Shown here: in pieces, positions 1 through 8,047 of the stretch
How positions within the stretch are numbered: position 1 is the stretch's first letter
Layout of the letters: every line of letters begins with the position of its first letter
Source of the DNA: CAIYRG01 sp963747255
Lineage (GTDB): Bacteria > Pseudomonadota > Alphaproteobacteria > Micropepsales > Micropepsaceae
Direction: 5' to 3'
Length of the DNA: 64,000 nucleotides
NCBI GenBank assembly: GCA_963747255.1
Contig: CAVVEG010000017.1
Coordinates: 930,001 to 994,000 of the forward strand
Program-made: the position numbers and the translations under genes
Notes under the pieces: generated by a model
Told to the model about the DNA's origin: nothing
Seen by the model: only the letters and a program-made list of their open reading frames with translations
Database searches by the model: none

Positions 1-1
1 A

Positions 2-331
2 GTCGTCGATTCGGATGGCGATCTGATTTCGTTTCAGGGTACCGCCGGCGCCACCTCAACGGCTCTCAAAACCGCGGAGTTGAAGGCTGTTACGGCGGCC
101 CACTGGAGGCGAAGTACCGCCGAACTGTTCGACCGGATTAACAAAAAGGTGAATCGCGCGCCGGAATGGATGGGCGATTTCGCGCAGCCAGGTGGATTTC
201 CGATTTTTCTCGGCCAGGAGATGGTCGGCGCCATCGGCGCCGGCGGAGGCGCCGGCAATCAGGATGACCAGTGCGCGCAGGCAGGGGTGAAAGCAGTGTT
301 TCCGGCAGCAACAATGGCACGGACGGGCTAA
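2..331 (+). CDS. HbpS/GlcG-like haem-binding protein (DUF336), C-terminal part
   Basis: The frame is open from the window edge, so the start of the gene is missing. The visible 109 residues begin in the strand reading VVDSDGDLISFQG and contain the family core: a run of Ala, Thr and Lys residues in an amphipathic helix, then PGGFPIFLGQEMVGAIGAGG and a final QDDQCAQAG helix. This Gly-rich segment followed by the D-x-x-C-A-x-A-G helix is typical of GlcG/HbpS proteins, small proteins some of which bind haem. Cellular location cannot be judged without the N-terminus. It ends 14 bases before the next gene, so the two may be co-transcribed. Confidence 0.75.
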   Translation, partial: VVDSDGDLISFQGTAGATSTALKTAELKAVTAAHWRRSTAELFDRINKKVNRAPEWMGDFAQPGGFPIFLGQEMVGAIGAGGGAGNQDDQCAQAGVKAVFPAATMARTG

Positions 332-345
332 TCAGGGAGGACCAG

Positions 346-897
346 ATGAAACGGGTGATCGTCACAGGGCTTACGCTGGCAGTCGGTTGCGGGATCGGAT
401 ACGCCGCAGGCGCAGGTAATATTCCGGATATTTCATCGCTTAATCCAAAGGCGATGAAGCTGGTTCTGCCGGAGAACGTCAAATGGGGACCGGCGGCAGG
501 ATTGACCGGAACAGATTCCTACACGCTGGTGGGCAACCCTGGAAAACCGGGGTTTTATGTCGTCCTCAACCGTTTCCATCCCGGCAATTTCAGTCATCCG
601 CATTATCATGCGAATGACCGCTACATCATGGTGCTGTCCGGCACTTGGTGGGCGGCGACGGGCGCGAAATACGATCCCGAGCACACCACCGTCCCGATTA
701 AAGCAGGCACCTTCGCAATCCATGCGGGACGCGAAGTGCATTACGATGGCGCCCGCGCCGGTGGCGAAGATGCGGTCGTGATGATTTTTGGCGAAGGTCC
801 TGGTACACGGCACGAGTGCGAGGGGCCGACTGCGGAAAAAGGTCCCGGGCCGTGCGAAGACGCCCGCAAGGCGGCCGGTTTGGCCAAAGGCAATTAG
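346..897 (+). CDS. Exported cupin-domain protein
   Basis: 183 residues. An N-terminal hydrophobic segment after MKRVIV, ending near YAAGAG, looks like a signal peptide, so the product is probably periplasmic. The cupin core follows: HPHYHANDRY supplies the metal-binding His pair and a later HAGREVHYDG gives the second motif. Single-domain cupins of this kind bind a metal and may act as small dioxygenases or binding proteins; the substrate is unknown. The ATG at 346 was chosen because GGGAGG lies just upstream (335-340) and the hydrophobic segment follows at once. The last 25 or so residues are rich in Gly, Pro and charged residues. Confidence 0.75.
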   Translation: MKRVIVTGLTLAVGCGIGYAAGAGNIPDISSLNPKAMKLVLPENVKWGPAAGLTGTDSYTLVGNPGKPGFYVVLNRFHPGNFSHPHYHANDRYIMVLSGTWWAATGAKYDPEHTTVPIKAGTFAIHAGREVHYDGARAGGEDAVVMIFGEGPGTRHECEGPTAEKGPGPCEDARKAAGLAKGN

Positions 898-950
898 CCA
901 GGCATGACGGCCTGAAGCTTCTGTCCGCGCAAGCCCCGGAATTCGATGCC

Positions 951-1922
951 ATGCCTGAATCGATTTCTGCCGAGTTGCTTTCGATTCTGCGCTGTCCCGC
1001 TACAGGAACCCCCTTGCGCATGGACGAGGACTTTCTGGTCAATGCGGATGGCACCAGGCGGTACGAGACAGTCGCCGGCATTCCGATTTTGCTGCCGGAC
1101 GATGTTGACGCGACGCATTCCGGGTATATGCAGATTCGGGAAGAAAACCGGCGGCTGGCTTTAGCCGCGGGCACGATCGCCGATCGGGAGATCGACGAAT
1201 TTCTGGACGGAATGATTGTGCCGACCTGCGGAAATCTTTTTCATGGCGTTCGGCTTCGCGGTGACTATCCATTGGGCGAAATGCCTGAATTCGCGAGAAG
1301 TCCAGTCCTCGAAATCGGTTGCAACTGGGGGCGTTGGGCGATCGGCGGGGCGCGCAAGGGAATGCGCGTGATTGGCGTGGACATCCATCTGAAGTCGCTG
1401 CTCTGCGCCAGCCATCTGGCAAAGAAACTCGCACCACAGAACAGACCGCTGTTCGTGGTTGCCGATGCGAGGCGCCTGCCGTTGGCCGATGGCTCGATGG
1501 GGGGCGTCTTTTCGTACAGCGTGCTGCAGCATTTCAGTCAGGAAAATTGCGCATCCATTCTTTCGGAGGTGCGGCGGGTGATGAGCCCGAATTCGCGTTC
1601 TGTCATCCAGATGGCGCATAGCGGGGGAATTCGCGCGCGCATTGCAAAGCGCGCCGGCCCGGATTCGGAATTCGATGTCAGGCGGTATCCGGTGCGGGAA
1701 CTCACGCACATGTTCGAACGGCAGATCGGGCCTTCGCAGTGGAAGGTCGACTGTTTTCTCGGCCTGAATGTGCATGCCCGGGATTGGCGATTTGCGCCGC
1801 CCGCGAGACGCGGGATCATCGCGGCCGCGGAGATCCTCCAGGCCGCAAGCCGCTTCATTCCGCACTTGCGCAAGCTCAGCGACAGTGTGTTTGTCGAGTT
1901 GGTGAAAACCCGCGACGGATAA
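951..1922 (+). CDS. SAM-dependent methyltransferase with an N-terminal Trm112-like segment
   Basis: 323 residues. The first 60 or so resemble a Trm112/YcaR-like module (LLSILRCPATGTPL and a later GIPILLPDD). A class I methyltransferase fold follows: VLEIGCNWGRW is motif I for SAM binding, VIGVDIH motif II, ADARRLPLADGSMGGVFSYSVLQH motif IV and post-I. The acceptor is unknown; related proteins act on small molecules or lipids. The start at 951 is the first Met before the Trm112-like part. The 3' end is convergent with the truncated FAD oxidase gene, whose reading frame runs antisense into this one. Confidence 0.75.
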   Translation: MPESISAELLSILRCPATGTPLRMDEDFLVNADGTRRYETVAGIPILLPDDVDATHSGYMQIREENRRLALAAGTIADREIDEFLDGMIVPTCGNLFHGVRLRGDYPLGEMPEFARSPVLEIGCNWGRWAIGGARKGMRVIGVDIHLKSLLCASHLAKKLAPQNRPLFVVADARRLPLADGSMGGVFSYSVLQHFSQENCASILSEVRRVMSPNSRSVIQMAHSGGIRARIAKRAGPDSEFDVRRYPVRELTHMFERQIGPSQWKVDCFLGLNVHARDWRFAPPARRGIIAAAEILQAASRFIPHLRKLSDSVFVELVKTRDG

Positions 1923-3262
1923 AAGATCCCCCTCTTCGGCCTCTCCGCTATCCGTTCTGGTTCATCGGAGGGAACGAAGTTGACGTAGCCGCTGCCGGTG
2001 GCAAAGGACGCCGTCGCGTTGAACAACTCGCGCGCCCATATGATGCACCCGGAATCCTGCTTTGCTTCGCGCCAGCGCGTGTGCACGTTCATGATGAAAT
2101 GCGCGCCGCGATGAGGATACGCGGTAGAGGTGAACGAAACCCGGCTCATTGCACCGCCCACCTGCGCGATGAAAAGCTCGCATTCCGGCCCAGGCAAGTG
2201 TGAGACCCCCTTCACGATTGCGTCGATCGCCCCGTCCGGCAATTCGGCAAAATCATGCGTCTTCCAGTAATTGCGTGCGCCGGGCGCGAGCAGTGGATCA
2301 AAAGCTGACTGCCAGGCTACAAAAGAATGAGGTCCGAGTACGTCGGCGATTGGCTTGCCGAGCTGCCGGAGCGGGGCAGCCGCTCTCTCGCCGTCTGCCA
2401 TCGATCCGACAAAGCAGACGGCGAATATCAGAACTTCGCGACCGTGCCAGTCGGCCGGGATGAACGGCAGCGACGGTGCTTTGCGCATGACCGTCCAGAT
2501 CGTGAGTTGGTCCGATGCTTCAACCGCGATGCTGCGATATTCTGCCAGCAGTTCGCGCGCCCTATCAAACGGATGGATGATCAGGCCGGAAAACACTTCC
2601 GGGCCCACGGGGTGCAGCTGAAATTCAAATCTGGTGACCACACCAAAATTTCCGCCGCCGCCGCGAATGGCCCAAAAGAGATCGGAGTTTTCGGTTGCAC
2701 TCACCGGCACCAGTTGACCCTTTGCGGTCACCACATCGGCGCTGATCAGGTTATCGATGGTCATCCCGAACGGACGCGTCAGCCAGCCAAAGCCGCCACC
2801 AAGCGTCAGCCCTGCAATTCCGGTGGTCGAGTTGATGCCGGCAGGCACCGCGAGTCCGAATGCTTGCGTCGCCCTGTCGATGTCGCCAAGTGTGGCTCCT
2901 GGGCCAACCTGGACGCGTCGCGATTTCTGATCGACCTGGACCGCTTTCATTGGCGAGAGATCGATCAGCAATCCGCCGTCGCCAATCGCGTTTCCCGCTA
3001 TGTTGTGCCCCCCGCCGCGGACTGCGATAGCAAGATTGTTCGCGGTAGCGAAGCGCACAGCCCGGATCACGTCCTCTGCCTTTGCGCAGCGAACAACAAT
3101 ATCGGGAAACCTGTCGATCATGGCGTTCCAGATTGACCGCGCTTCCTCGTAACCGGGATCACCTCGCAAACAGACGTGGCCGCACAATTCCCTTCGTAGG
3201 GTTTCCAATTCGGGCAAATCCACGCGCGCAGCGCGCAGGGTGCTCTGTTGGGTACTTGTCAT
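1538..3262 (-). CDS. FAD-linked oxidase (berberine-bridge type), C-terminus lost
   Basis: The first 440 or so residues are a clear FAD-binding PCMH domain: RGGGHNIAGNA carries the His that normally attaches FAD, and GLTLGGGFGWL and GGGGNFGVVTRFEF follow. The substrate domain runs to SGYVNFVPSDEPER. Family members normally end about 35-40 residues later with a BBE segment (Y-G-x-N-Y and a closing N-x-N-I). That segment is absent in all three frames. Instead the frame continues antisense through the methyltransferase gene with unrelated sequence, which points to a junction near 1925-1945. The ATG at 3262 is preceded by AGGGTGG; a GTG at 3271 is possible. It is divergent from an HxlR regulator that may control it. 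Confidence 0.65.
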   Translation of the reverse strand: MTSTQQSTLRAARVDLPELETLRRELCGHVCLRGDPGYEEARSIWNAMIDRFPDIVVRCAKAEDVIRAVRFATANNLAIAVRGGGHNIAGNAIGDGGLLIDLSPMKAVQVDQKSRRVQVGPGATLGDIDRATQAFGLAVPAGINSTTGIAGLTLGGGFGWLTRPFGMTIDNLISADVVTAKGQLVPVSATENSDLFWAIRGGGGNFGVVTRFEFQLHPVGPEVFSGLIIHPFDRARELLAEYRSIAVEASDQLTIWTVMRKAPSLPFIPADWHGREVLIFAVCFVGSMADGERAAAPLRQLGKPIADVLGPHSFVAWQSAFDPLLAPGARNYWKTHDFAELPDGAIDAIVKGVSHLPGPECELFIAQVGGAMSRVSFTSTAYPHRGAHFIMNVHTRWREAKQDSGCIIWARELFNATASFATGSGYVNFVPSDEPERIAERPKRGIFYPSRVFTNSTNTLSLSLRKCGMKRLAAWRISAAAMIPRLAGGANRQSRACTFRPRKQSTFHCEGPICRSNMCVSSRTGYRLTSNSESGPARFAMRARIPPLCAIWMTEREFGLITRRTSERMDAQFS

Positions 3263-3434
3263 GATATCCACCCTGATGTTCCAATTAGCGCCAGTCAGCT
3301 ACTCGGGAGAAACCAGATCGCCGCGAGCGATGCCCGCGATGGCCAGAGTAAATGCCTTATGTCCGGACCATGCCAAGTTCAGGATCTGTATTACCCGAGG
3401 GCGACCGGCTTCATTCAATTCGGAGGACGCCGCA

Positions 3435-4133
3435 ATGCAGAAAGCCAATAGCTACGGTCAGTTTTGCCCTGTAGCCATGGCAGCAGAGGTGATCTGCACG
3501 CGATGGACACCTCTCATTCTTCGCGAGCTGGTTTCCGGGAGCACGCGATTTAACGATTTGCGACGGGGCATACCGCGAATTTCTCCGACGCTCCTATCGA
3601 GGCGGTTGAAGCAGCTTGAGGACGCAGGCGTAATCCAGCGCGTTCATTCAGCACGGGATGGCAATGTTGAGTACCGCCTCACGCCGGCCGGCGAGGATCT
3701 CAAGCCATTTGTGATCGGTCTGGGAGTTTGGGGCCAACACTGGATTGAAGCACAGACGTCACTGAGAAATCTCGATCCATCATTGCTGATGTGGGACATG
3801 CGGCGGAATATCGATCCAAGTCCGCTACCGCCTCGGCGTTGTGTGATATAGATTGTGTACCCTGAACTCTCACCGGGCAAAAGGCGGTGGTGGCTGATTG
3901 TAGACCACAACGGCACCGATCTTTGCAAAGTCGACCCCGGTTTCGATGTCGATCTCTACATTTCGACCGATCTTCGAACCATGACCTCGATCTGGATGGG
4001 TTTGACAACAATCGGTGCGGAAATCCAGGCCGGGCGGCTACAGCTCGCCGGCGACTCCGGGATCCAGAGTCAAATGCAAAACTGGCTTCGGCTCAGTCCG
4101 TTCGCAGGTGAGAAAAAACGCGTCAGCGGTTGA
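3435..4133 (+). pseudogene. HxlR-family transcriptional regulator, interrupted by an in-frame stop
   Basis: One open frame from 3435 to 4133 is broken only by a TAG at 3849-3851. Before it lies the winged helix (FCPVAMAAEVICTRWTPLIL, then TLLSRRLKQLEDAGVI), the HxlR DNA-binding domain. After it, in the same frame, comes the C-terminal domain usual for the long HxlR proteins (YPELSPGKRRWWLIV, then DLYISTDLRTMTSIWMG). The full 232 residues match the length of this subgroup, so a sense codon, probably CAG for Gln, has become TAG by mutation or base-call error. GGAGGAC precedes the ATG. It is divergent from the FAD oxidase, the likely target. Confidence 0.75.
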
Positions 4134-4352
4134 CCACGCCCGTTGTCAATTCCGTTCCTGACGACGGAAGGCATAGATAGCCTTCAGCAGCTCACGAAAT
4201 CGCGTTCCACGGAGTGTGACGACGATCACAACCAAAGTCGCAAAACTGCGCGATTGTCGGTTTCGCAGCCGCCGTTCAGGACATTGCGGTTCGCGGGCAC
4301 GATCAAGTTTCGGGCCGGCAGAATTCATTCAGAATGACAGAATCGGAGACGC

Positions 4353-5768
4353 ATGCCGCGATTAATCGTCGTCTCAAATCGGGTTAGTCTTCCAACCGAT
4401 CCCGCTTCGGCAGGAGGGCTTGCGGTTGCCATTCGCGATGTTCTGGATGACCGGGGAGGACTGTGGTTCGGCTGGAGCGGAAAGATCGCGCGGCACTCAT
4501 CCAACGTGCCAAATGTGGTCACGCATGGCCGCATCACCTATGCGACCGTAAATCTCAGCCGGGTTGATCATCACGCCTACTACAACAGCTATTCCAACAG
4601 CACTCTCTGGCCTCTTCTGCACTACCGGCTTGGTCTTATTGATTTCGACCATGCCGCGTTTGAAGGTTATCTGAAAGTGAACCGTAACATGGCGGCCATG
4701 TTGCGGCATTTCATTCAGCCGGACAACGTGATCTGGGTGCATGATTATCATCTGATCCCGCTCGGGGCTGCCCTGCGCGATCTGGGAATGAAGAACCGGA
4801 TTGGCTTTTTCCTCCATACGCCCTTTCCGGCCGTGGAGGTGTTTTCGGCCTTGCCGGGCAATGAAATGCTCCTGCAGGCGTTCACCGCCTATGACCTGAT
4901 CGGTGTACAGACGACAAGTGACGCCCGGGCCCTGATTTCCTGCATGCAACAGATCGCGGTGGGGCGGCAGGGGGTTCCCGGCGCGTTCGCCGCCGCCGGA
5001 CGAACATTCCGGATCGTGCCACTGCCAATTGGAATCGACACAGCCGGCTTTGTACGGTTCGCGGAGGATGCAGCACGTTCGCCGGACACCGCGCGATTGC
5101 AGCAGAGCCTGGCCGGGCGCGATCTCATCATCGGCGTCGATCGCCTCGATTACAGCAAGGCGCTGCCGAACCGCTTTGCCGCCATTGAAAAGCTATTGAC
5201 GAAATGGCCGGAAATCCGGGGCTCATTCACATATCTTCAGATCACGCCTCCGTCCCGATCCGAAGTGTCGCAATATCAGGCTTTGCGCCGCGAACTGGAA
5301 GCCGCAGCCGGGCGCGTCAATGGAAAATTCGCGGACTGCGACTGGACGCCAATCCGTTACGTGAACAAAAGCACGCCGCGAACGAGACTCGCGGGCTACT
5401 ACCGTCTGGCGCGTGTAGGTCTGGTGACGCCGGTTCGCGACGGAATGAATCTGGTGGCCAAGGAATTTGTCGCTGCGCAAAACCCCGATAACCCGGGTGT
5501 TCTGGTGTTGTCGAAATTTGCGGGTGCAGCGTCCGAGCTATCCTCCGCCATGTTGGTGAACCCTTATGATACGGACGAAATCGCCTTATCCGTGCATCGG
5601 GCCCTGAGCATGCCGCTGACCGAGAGGCGCAAGCGGTGGGAGGCGATGATGCAGGTTATCCAGCGCAACACATTGGCGAACTGGCGCGACGCTTTTCTGC
5701 GGGCTTTGGCCGGAAAGAGTCTTGAGCCGAGCCTGCAGGCCATTGCATCGGCGCCTTTGGTGGCATAG
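4353..5768 (+). CDS. otsA: Trehalose-6-phosphate synthase
   Basis: 471 residues, normal for GT20 enzymes, which make trehalose 6-phosphate from UDP-glucose and glucose 6-phosphate in the cytoplasm. The N-terminal loop (NRVSLP, then SAGGLAVA), WVHDYHL, the phosphate-contacting GVDRLDYSKALPNR, and the donor-site PVRDGMNLVAKEF are all present. The start follows a GGAGA sequence by a few bases. No trehalose phosphatase (otsB) is adjacent. The preceding 219 bases (4134-4352) show no convincing gene. The product is an osmolyte and stress protectant; regulation is not visible. Confidence 0.92.
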   Translation: MPRLIVVSNRVSLPTDPASAGGLAVAIRDVLDDRGGLWFGWSGKIARHSSNVPNVVTHGRITYATVNLSRVDHHAYYNSYSNSTLWPLLHYRLGLIDFDHAAFEGYLKVNRNMAAMLRHFIQPDNVIWVHDYHLIPLGAALRDLGMKNRIGFFLHTPFPAVEVFSALPGNEMLLQAFTAYDLIGVQTTSDARALISCMQQIAVGRQGVPGAFAAAGRTFRIVPLPIGIDTAGFVRFAEDAARSPDTARLQQSLAGRDLIIGVDRLDYSKALPNRFAAIEKLLTKWPEIRGSFTYLQITPPSRSEVSQYQALRRELEAAAGRVNGKFADCDWTPIRYVNKSTPRTRLAGYYRLARVGLVTPVRDGMNLVAKEFVAAQNPDNPGVLVLSKFAGAASELSSAMLVNPYDTDEIALSVHRALSMPLTERRKRWEAMMQVIQRNTLANWRDAFLRALAGKSLEPSLQAIASAPLVA

Positions 5769-5809
5769 CCGAAATCCAGATACTTAACCAATTGGTCGGG
5801 CGTTGCTGG

Positions 5810-6109
5810 TCACCGATGCGGTGGCAGTATCGAATTGTCCGATCGCCTCTGTTGCAGATTTTTAGTGACGATAGCAGCAATCAGCAGCAAGAAAGCAATG
5901 ACGCGCAACAGATAGGCCCAGAACAGTTCCTGCTCCGGTAATCCAAAGGCATGCGTGACCAACTGGTTCGCCACGAGCAGAAAGAATGAGAGGCCGAAAA
6001 TCGCAAACAGCATCTCACGCGTTCGCGACCAGAACCGGAAGAAGAAAACTCCTGCTACCAGGAAACCCATTGTTGTCAGCCCGGAGATGAGGTTCTCAAG
6101 ACCGTTCAT
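5810..6109 (-). CDS. Small membrane protein, DUF5985-like (second of pair)
   Basis: 99 residues with three hydrophobic segments: GLTTMGFLVAGVFFFRFW, MLFAIFGLSFFLLVANQL and FWAYLLRVIAFLLLIAAIV, with a short charged tail. Proteins of this size and shape occur as pairs in Proteobacteria; the function is unknown. Its ATG overlaps the stop of the upstream paralogue (TGATG at 6107-6111), so the two are translationally coupled and may form a hetero-oligomer in the inner membrane. Confidence 0.6.
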   Translation of the reverse strand: MNGLENLISGLTTMGFLVAGVFFFRFWSRTREMLFAIFGLSFFLLVANQLVTHAFGLPEQELFWAYLLRVIAFLLLIAAIVTKNLQQRRSDNSILPPHR

Positions 6110-6378
6110 CAATCGACCTCCCAGATAAAGCCGTATAGCAGTGCCGAAACGCCAATGAGGGCAGCCATCTCCCTCGCCAGCCCAAAATCGATCTCGGGAA
6201 AGATTACAAAATCCACGATGACGAGAAGATTGTTCACTGCGAGACAGACGAAGCAGGCAGCGCTCCACAACAACAGGGCCGTCCGGCTACGGAGATAATT
6301 TCGCACCAGCAGCCATGCACAGACCGAGCTGGCCGCGAATGACACCAAATAGACGCTGGTGCTAAGCGCCAACATCAC
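6109..6378 (-). CDS. Small membrane protein, DUF5985-like (first of pair)
   Basis: 89 residues, predicted to cross the membrane three times: ALSTSVYLVSFAASSVCAWL, LLLWSAACFVCLAVNNLLVI and the C-terminal MAALIGVSALLYGFIW. It shares the pattern of its downstream partner, including an F-R or Y-L-R-S-R turn after the first segment and an N-x-L or N-Q-L at the end of the second. Its start touches the stop of the preceding winged-helix gene, so all three genes form a compact minus-strand operon. Confidence 0.6.
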   Translation of the reverse strand: MMLALSTSVYLVSFAASSVCAWLLVRNYLRSRTALLLWSAACFVCLAVNNLLVIVDFVIFPEIDFGLAREMAALIGVSALLYGFIWEVD

Positions 6379-6668
6379 TACTCCTTCAGCCGAAACGAAT
6401 CCGCAAAAATCTGCAGATTATCGTGCTTTGCGCGCAAAACGATGTTCATCAGCCAGATTGGCCGGCGTGTGTAGACGTGTTGAAGCCGATCTGCCAATTG
6501 ACCGAGGAGTGGCGTCGCAGGATTGTAATGGTAATTGCCGTCATTTTCCGAGACCAGGCCGGCCTTCTCCAGACGCTCCAATCCCTGCGCAATCGCGAGG
6601 TCGCTGCTGCGTAGCGCTGTGACGACGTCCGTTCGTTTCTGCCCCGCCGGCGCCAGGCTCTTTAGCAA
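6378..6668 (-). CDS. Small winged-helix protein, 5' end uncertain
   Basis: The frame encodes a helix-turn-helix (VVTALRSSDLAIAQGLERLEKAGLV followed by a wing NDGNYHYNP), then a helical tail. The first Met in this frame (6668) cuts off conserved-looking sequence: upstream the frame still reads REFVAASIPSVWALECLLLL, back to a TGA at 6729-6731. An ATG at 6732 with GGAAGG upstream lies in another frame, so the real start is probably there with one indel between about 6715 and 6728. It is the first gene of an operon with two small membrane proteins. I infer that it senses or controls that pair; no operator is evident. Confidence 0.5.
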   Translation of the reverse strand: MLKSLAPAGQKRTDVVTALRSSDLAIAQGLERLEKAGLVSENDGNYHYNPATPLLGQLADRLQHVYTRRPIWLMNIVLRAKHDNLQIFADSFRLKE

Positions 6669-6732
6669 AAGCAGGCATTCGAGTGCCCAAACCGATGGGA
6701 TCGAAGCCGCTACAAATTCGCGAGATCCTCAT

Positions 6733-7145
6733 CCGTCAAATCCTTCCGCGCGCTGGGCAAGCAGTCCTTTCCTTGCAGCACCCCAAATTGGTTCCACTAG
6801 AATCGCCCCATTGGACCGTTTGCGCCGCCGGTTTGCCGAGTCGCTCCCTCGCCCTTCCTTGCCCCACATTGCTTTCTTAGGGCGCGGGCATTTCGGACCC
6901 GCCTCCGGGTTGACCGGCTGCGCGCCAGAATTCGAATTACCGGTGCTCAACCTGTGCAGCTACAGCGTGCCCGGTGACAAGCCATAGGCAACTGTACAGA
7001 CAATGCAAACGCATTGCGTTGATAACCGTCACAGTTCGAAATCACCCTTTTGCAGCGAGGTCAAAAAGCGTTCCCGTGGTACTCACCGGATTGGGCGAGA
7101 GCCGAGGTTGTTCTGGCCTCCGAAGGCGCCAGCCCCTTGGCGCCT
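6733..7145. other. Intergenic stretch without a recognisable gene
   Basis: 413 bases between the small winged-helix gene and the isochorismatase-like gene. Open frames on both strands are short and compositionally unlike proteins. The segment near 6950-7080 is less GC-rich and could hold the winged-helix operon promoter, but I see no clear -35/-10 pair. A hairpin sits at its right edge. Confidence 0.5.
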
Positions 7146-7146
7146 T
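7123..7146 (-). terminator. Inverted repeat at the end of the isochorismatase-like gene
   Basis: AAGGCGCCA and TGGCGCCTT form a perfect 9-bp stem around a six-base loop. It begins at the stop codon of the minus-strand gene. No T-run follows on that strand, so it may be a factor-assisted terminator or an mRNA 3' stabiliser. Confidence 0.4.
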
Positions 7147-7802
7147 TATTGGAAAGTGATCAGGTCCGTGCGGCTGAGTGTTACGGAGTCCGGTTTCAAA
7201 GCGCGGTTCGCCAGATTGGCGGTGCCGCTGTTCAACACATTATAGAAACCGATTGTCTGCTCGTAGTCGGTCGTCGCTGCGGTTGTGTCCATCGGGATGA
7301 CAACGGTGTAACCACGCACCATCGCTCCGACCGACGTGTACGTCACTGAACCGCTGATCTTCCAGCCAACCGCGATGATTGTCTTGACGCCCTTTGCCTT
7401 CAGCTCCTTGTCGAGATCGGTGCCGTAAAAGCGGTCCTGGCCCGTGTTGACGACCTTGATGTCGCCGGGCATTGGCGCGACCTCCGGCATCCAATGGGCC
7501 ATATTCTGCGCCCGTGTGCCGTATGCAACCGTGACACCCGCCTTGCGTGCCCGCGCCAAAAATGGAGTCACTGCCGGCAGCATTCCGTTCTTGCATTTCG
7601 GTTGCGCGTTGCAAATGTCCTCAACATAGTCGAGCACCATTACGGCCGTGGTCCTGGGGTCAAGCGTGACGCGGGCGGGCTCTGGCGTCGCCGGCATCTC
7701 CAAAGTCATCATTTTGCCCCCGGCCGCCTCGCGGGCATCCGCGGCGCCGCAGAAACCGAGGACCAGGCCGCTTGTCAGCAGAACCGTGCGAAACAGCGTC
7801 AT
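7146..7802 (-). CDS. Exported isochorismatase-fold protein lacking the catalytic Cys
   Basis: 218 residues. The first 25 form a signal peptide (MTLFRTVLLTSGLVLGFCGA, then DAREA), so it is periplasmic. The cysteine-hydrolase fold follows: AVMVLDYVEDICN holds the first Asp and DRFYGTDLDKELKAKG the usual helix. At the nucleophile position, where relatives read T-N-x-C-x-E-S-T-A, this protein reads KISGSVTYTS, so Ser replaces Cys. The general-base Lys is also not obvious. It may be a binding protein or use another chemistry. AGGAGA precedes the ATG. It is divergent from cysK across 245 bases. Confidence 0.7.
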   Translation of the reverse strand: MTLFRTVLLTSGLVLGFCGAADAREAAGGKMMTLEMPATPEPARVTLDPRTTAVMVLDYVEDICNAQPKCKNGMLPAVTPFLARARKAGVTVAYGTRAQNMAHWMPEVAPMPGDIKVVNTGQDRFYGTDLDKELKAKGVKTIIAVGWKISGSVTYTSVGAMVRGYTVVIPMDTTAATTDYEQTIGFYNVLNSGTANLANRALKPDSVTLSRTDLITFQ

Positions 7803-8047
7803 GTTGGAATTCTCCTTTTGGAGAGGGTCGCAATTCGGCGTTCGAAAGCCTTGGAGCAAGCCCTCGTGCGAGCCTTGAAAACAGCGACCACACATACACC
7901 AAATGAAGGCAGGATGGAATTGCTCTGCACCGCCCCACCGATCCTGATGAGAATTGCAAAAATCACCACCCGAGAGGGCGATCATTAGGGACTTCCAGCG
8001 AAGCACATCATGTTCTAGGGTTCGCCCACCATTTTTCACATAGTTCA

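Noticed and set aside
4146..4328. Minus-strand 60-codon open frame between the HxlR gene and otsA
   Set aside because: Very basic, with a short hydrophobic stretch, no ribosome-binding site and no recognisable family; not enough to call a gene.
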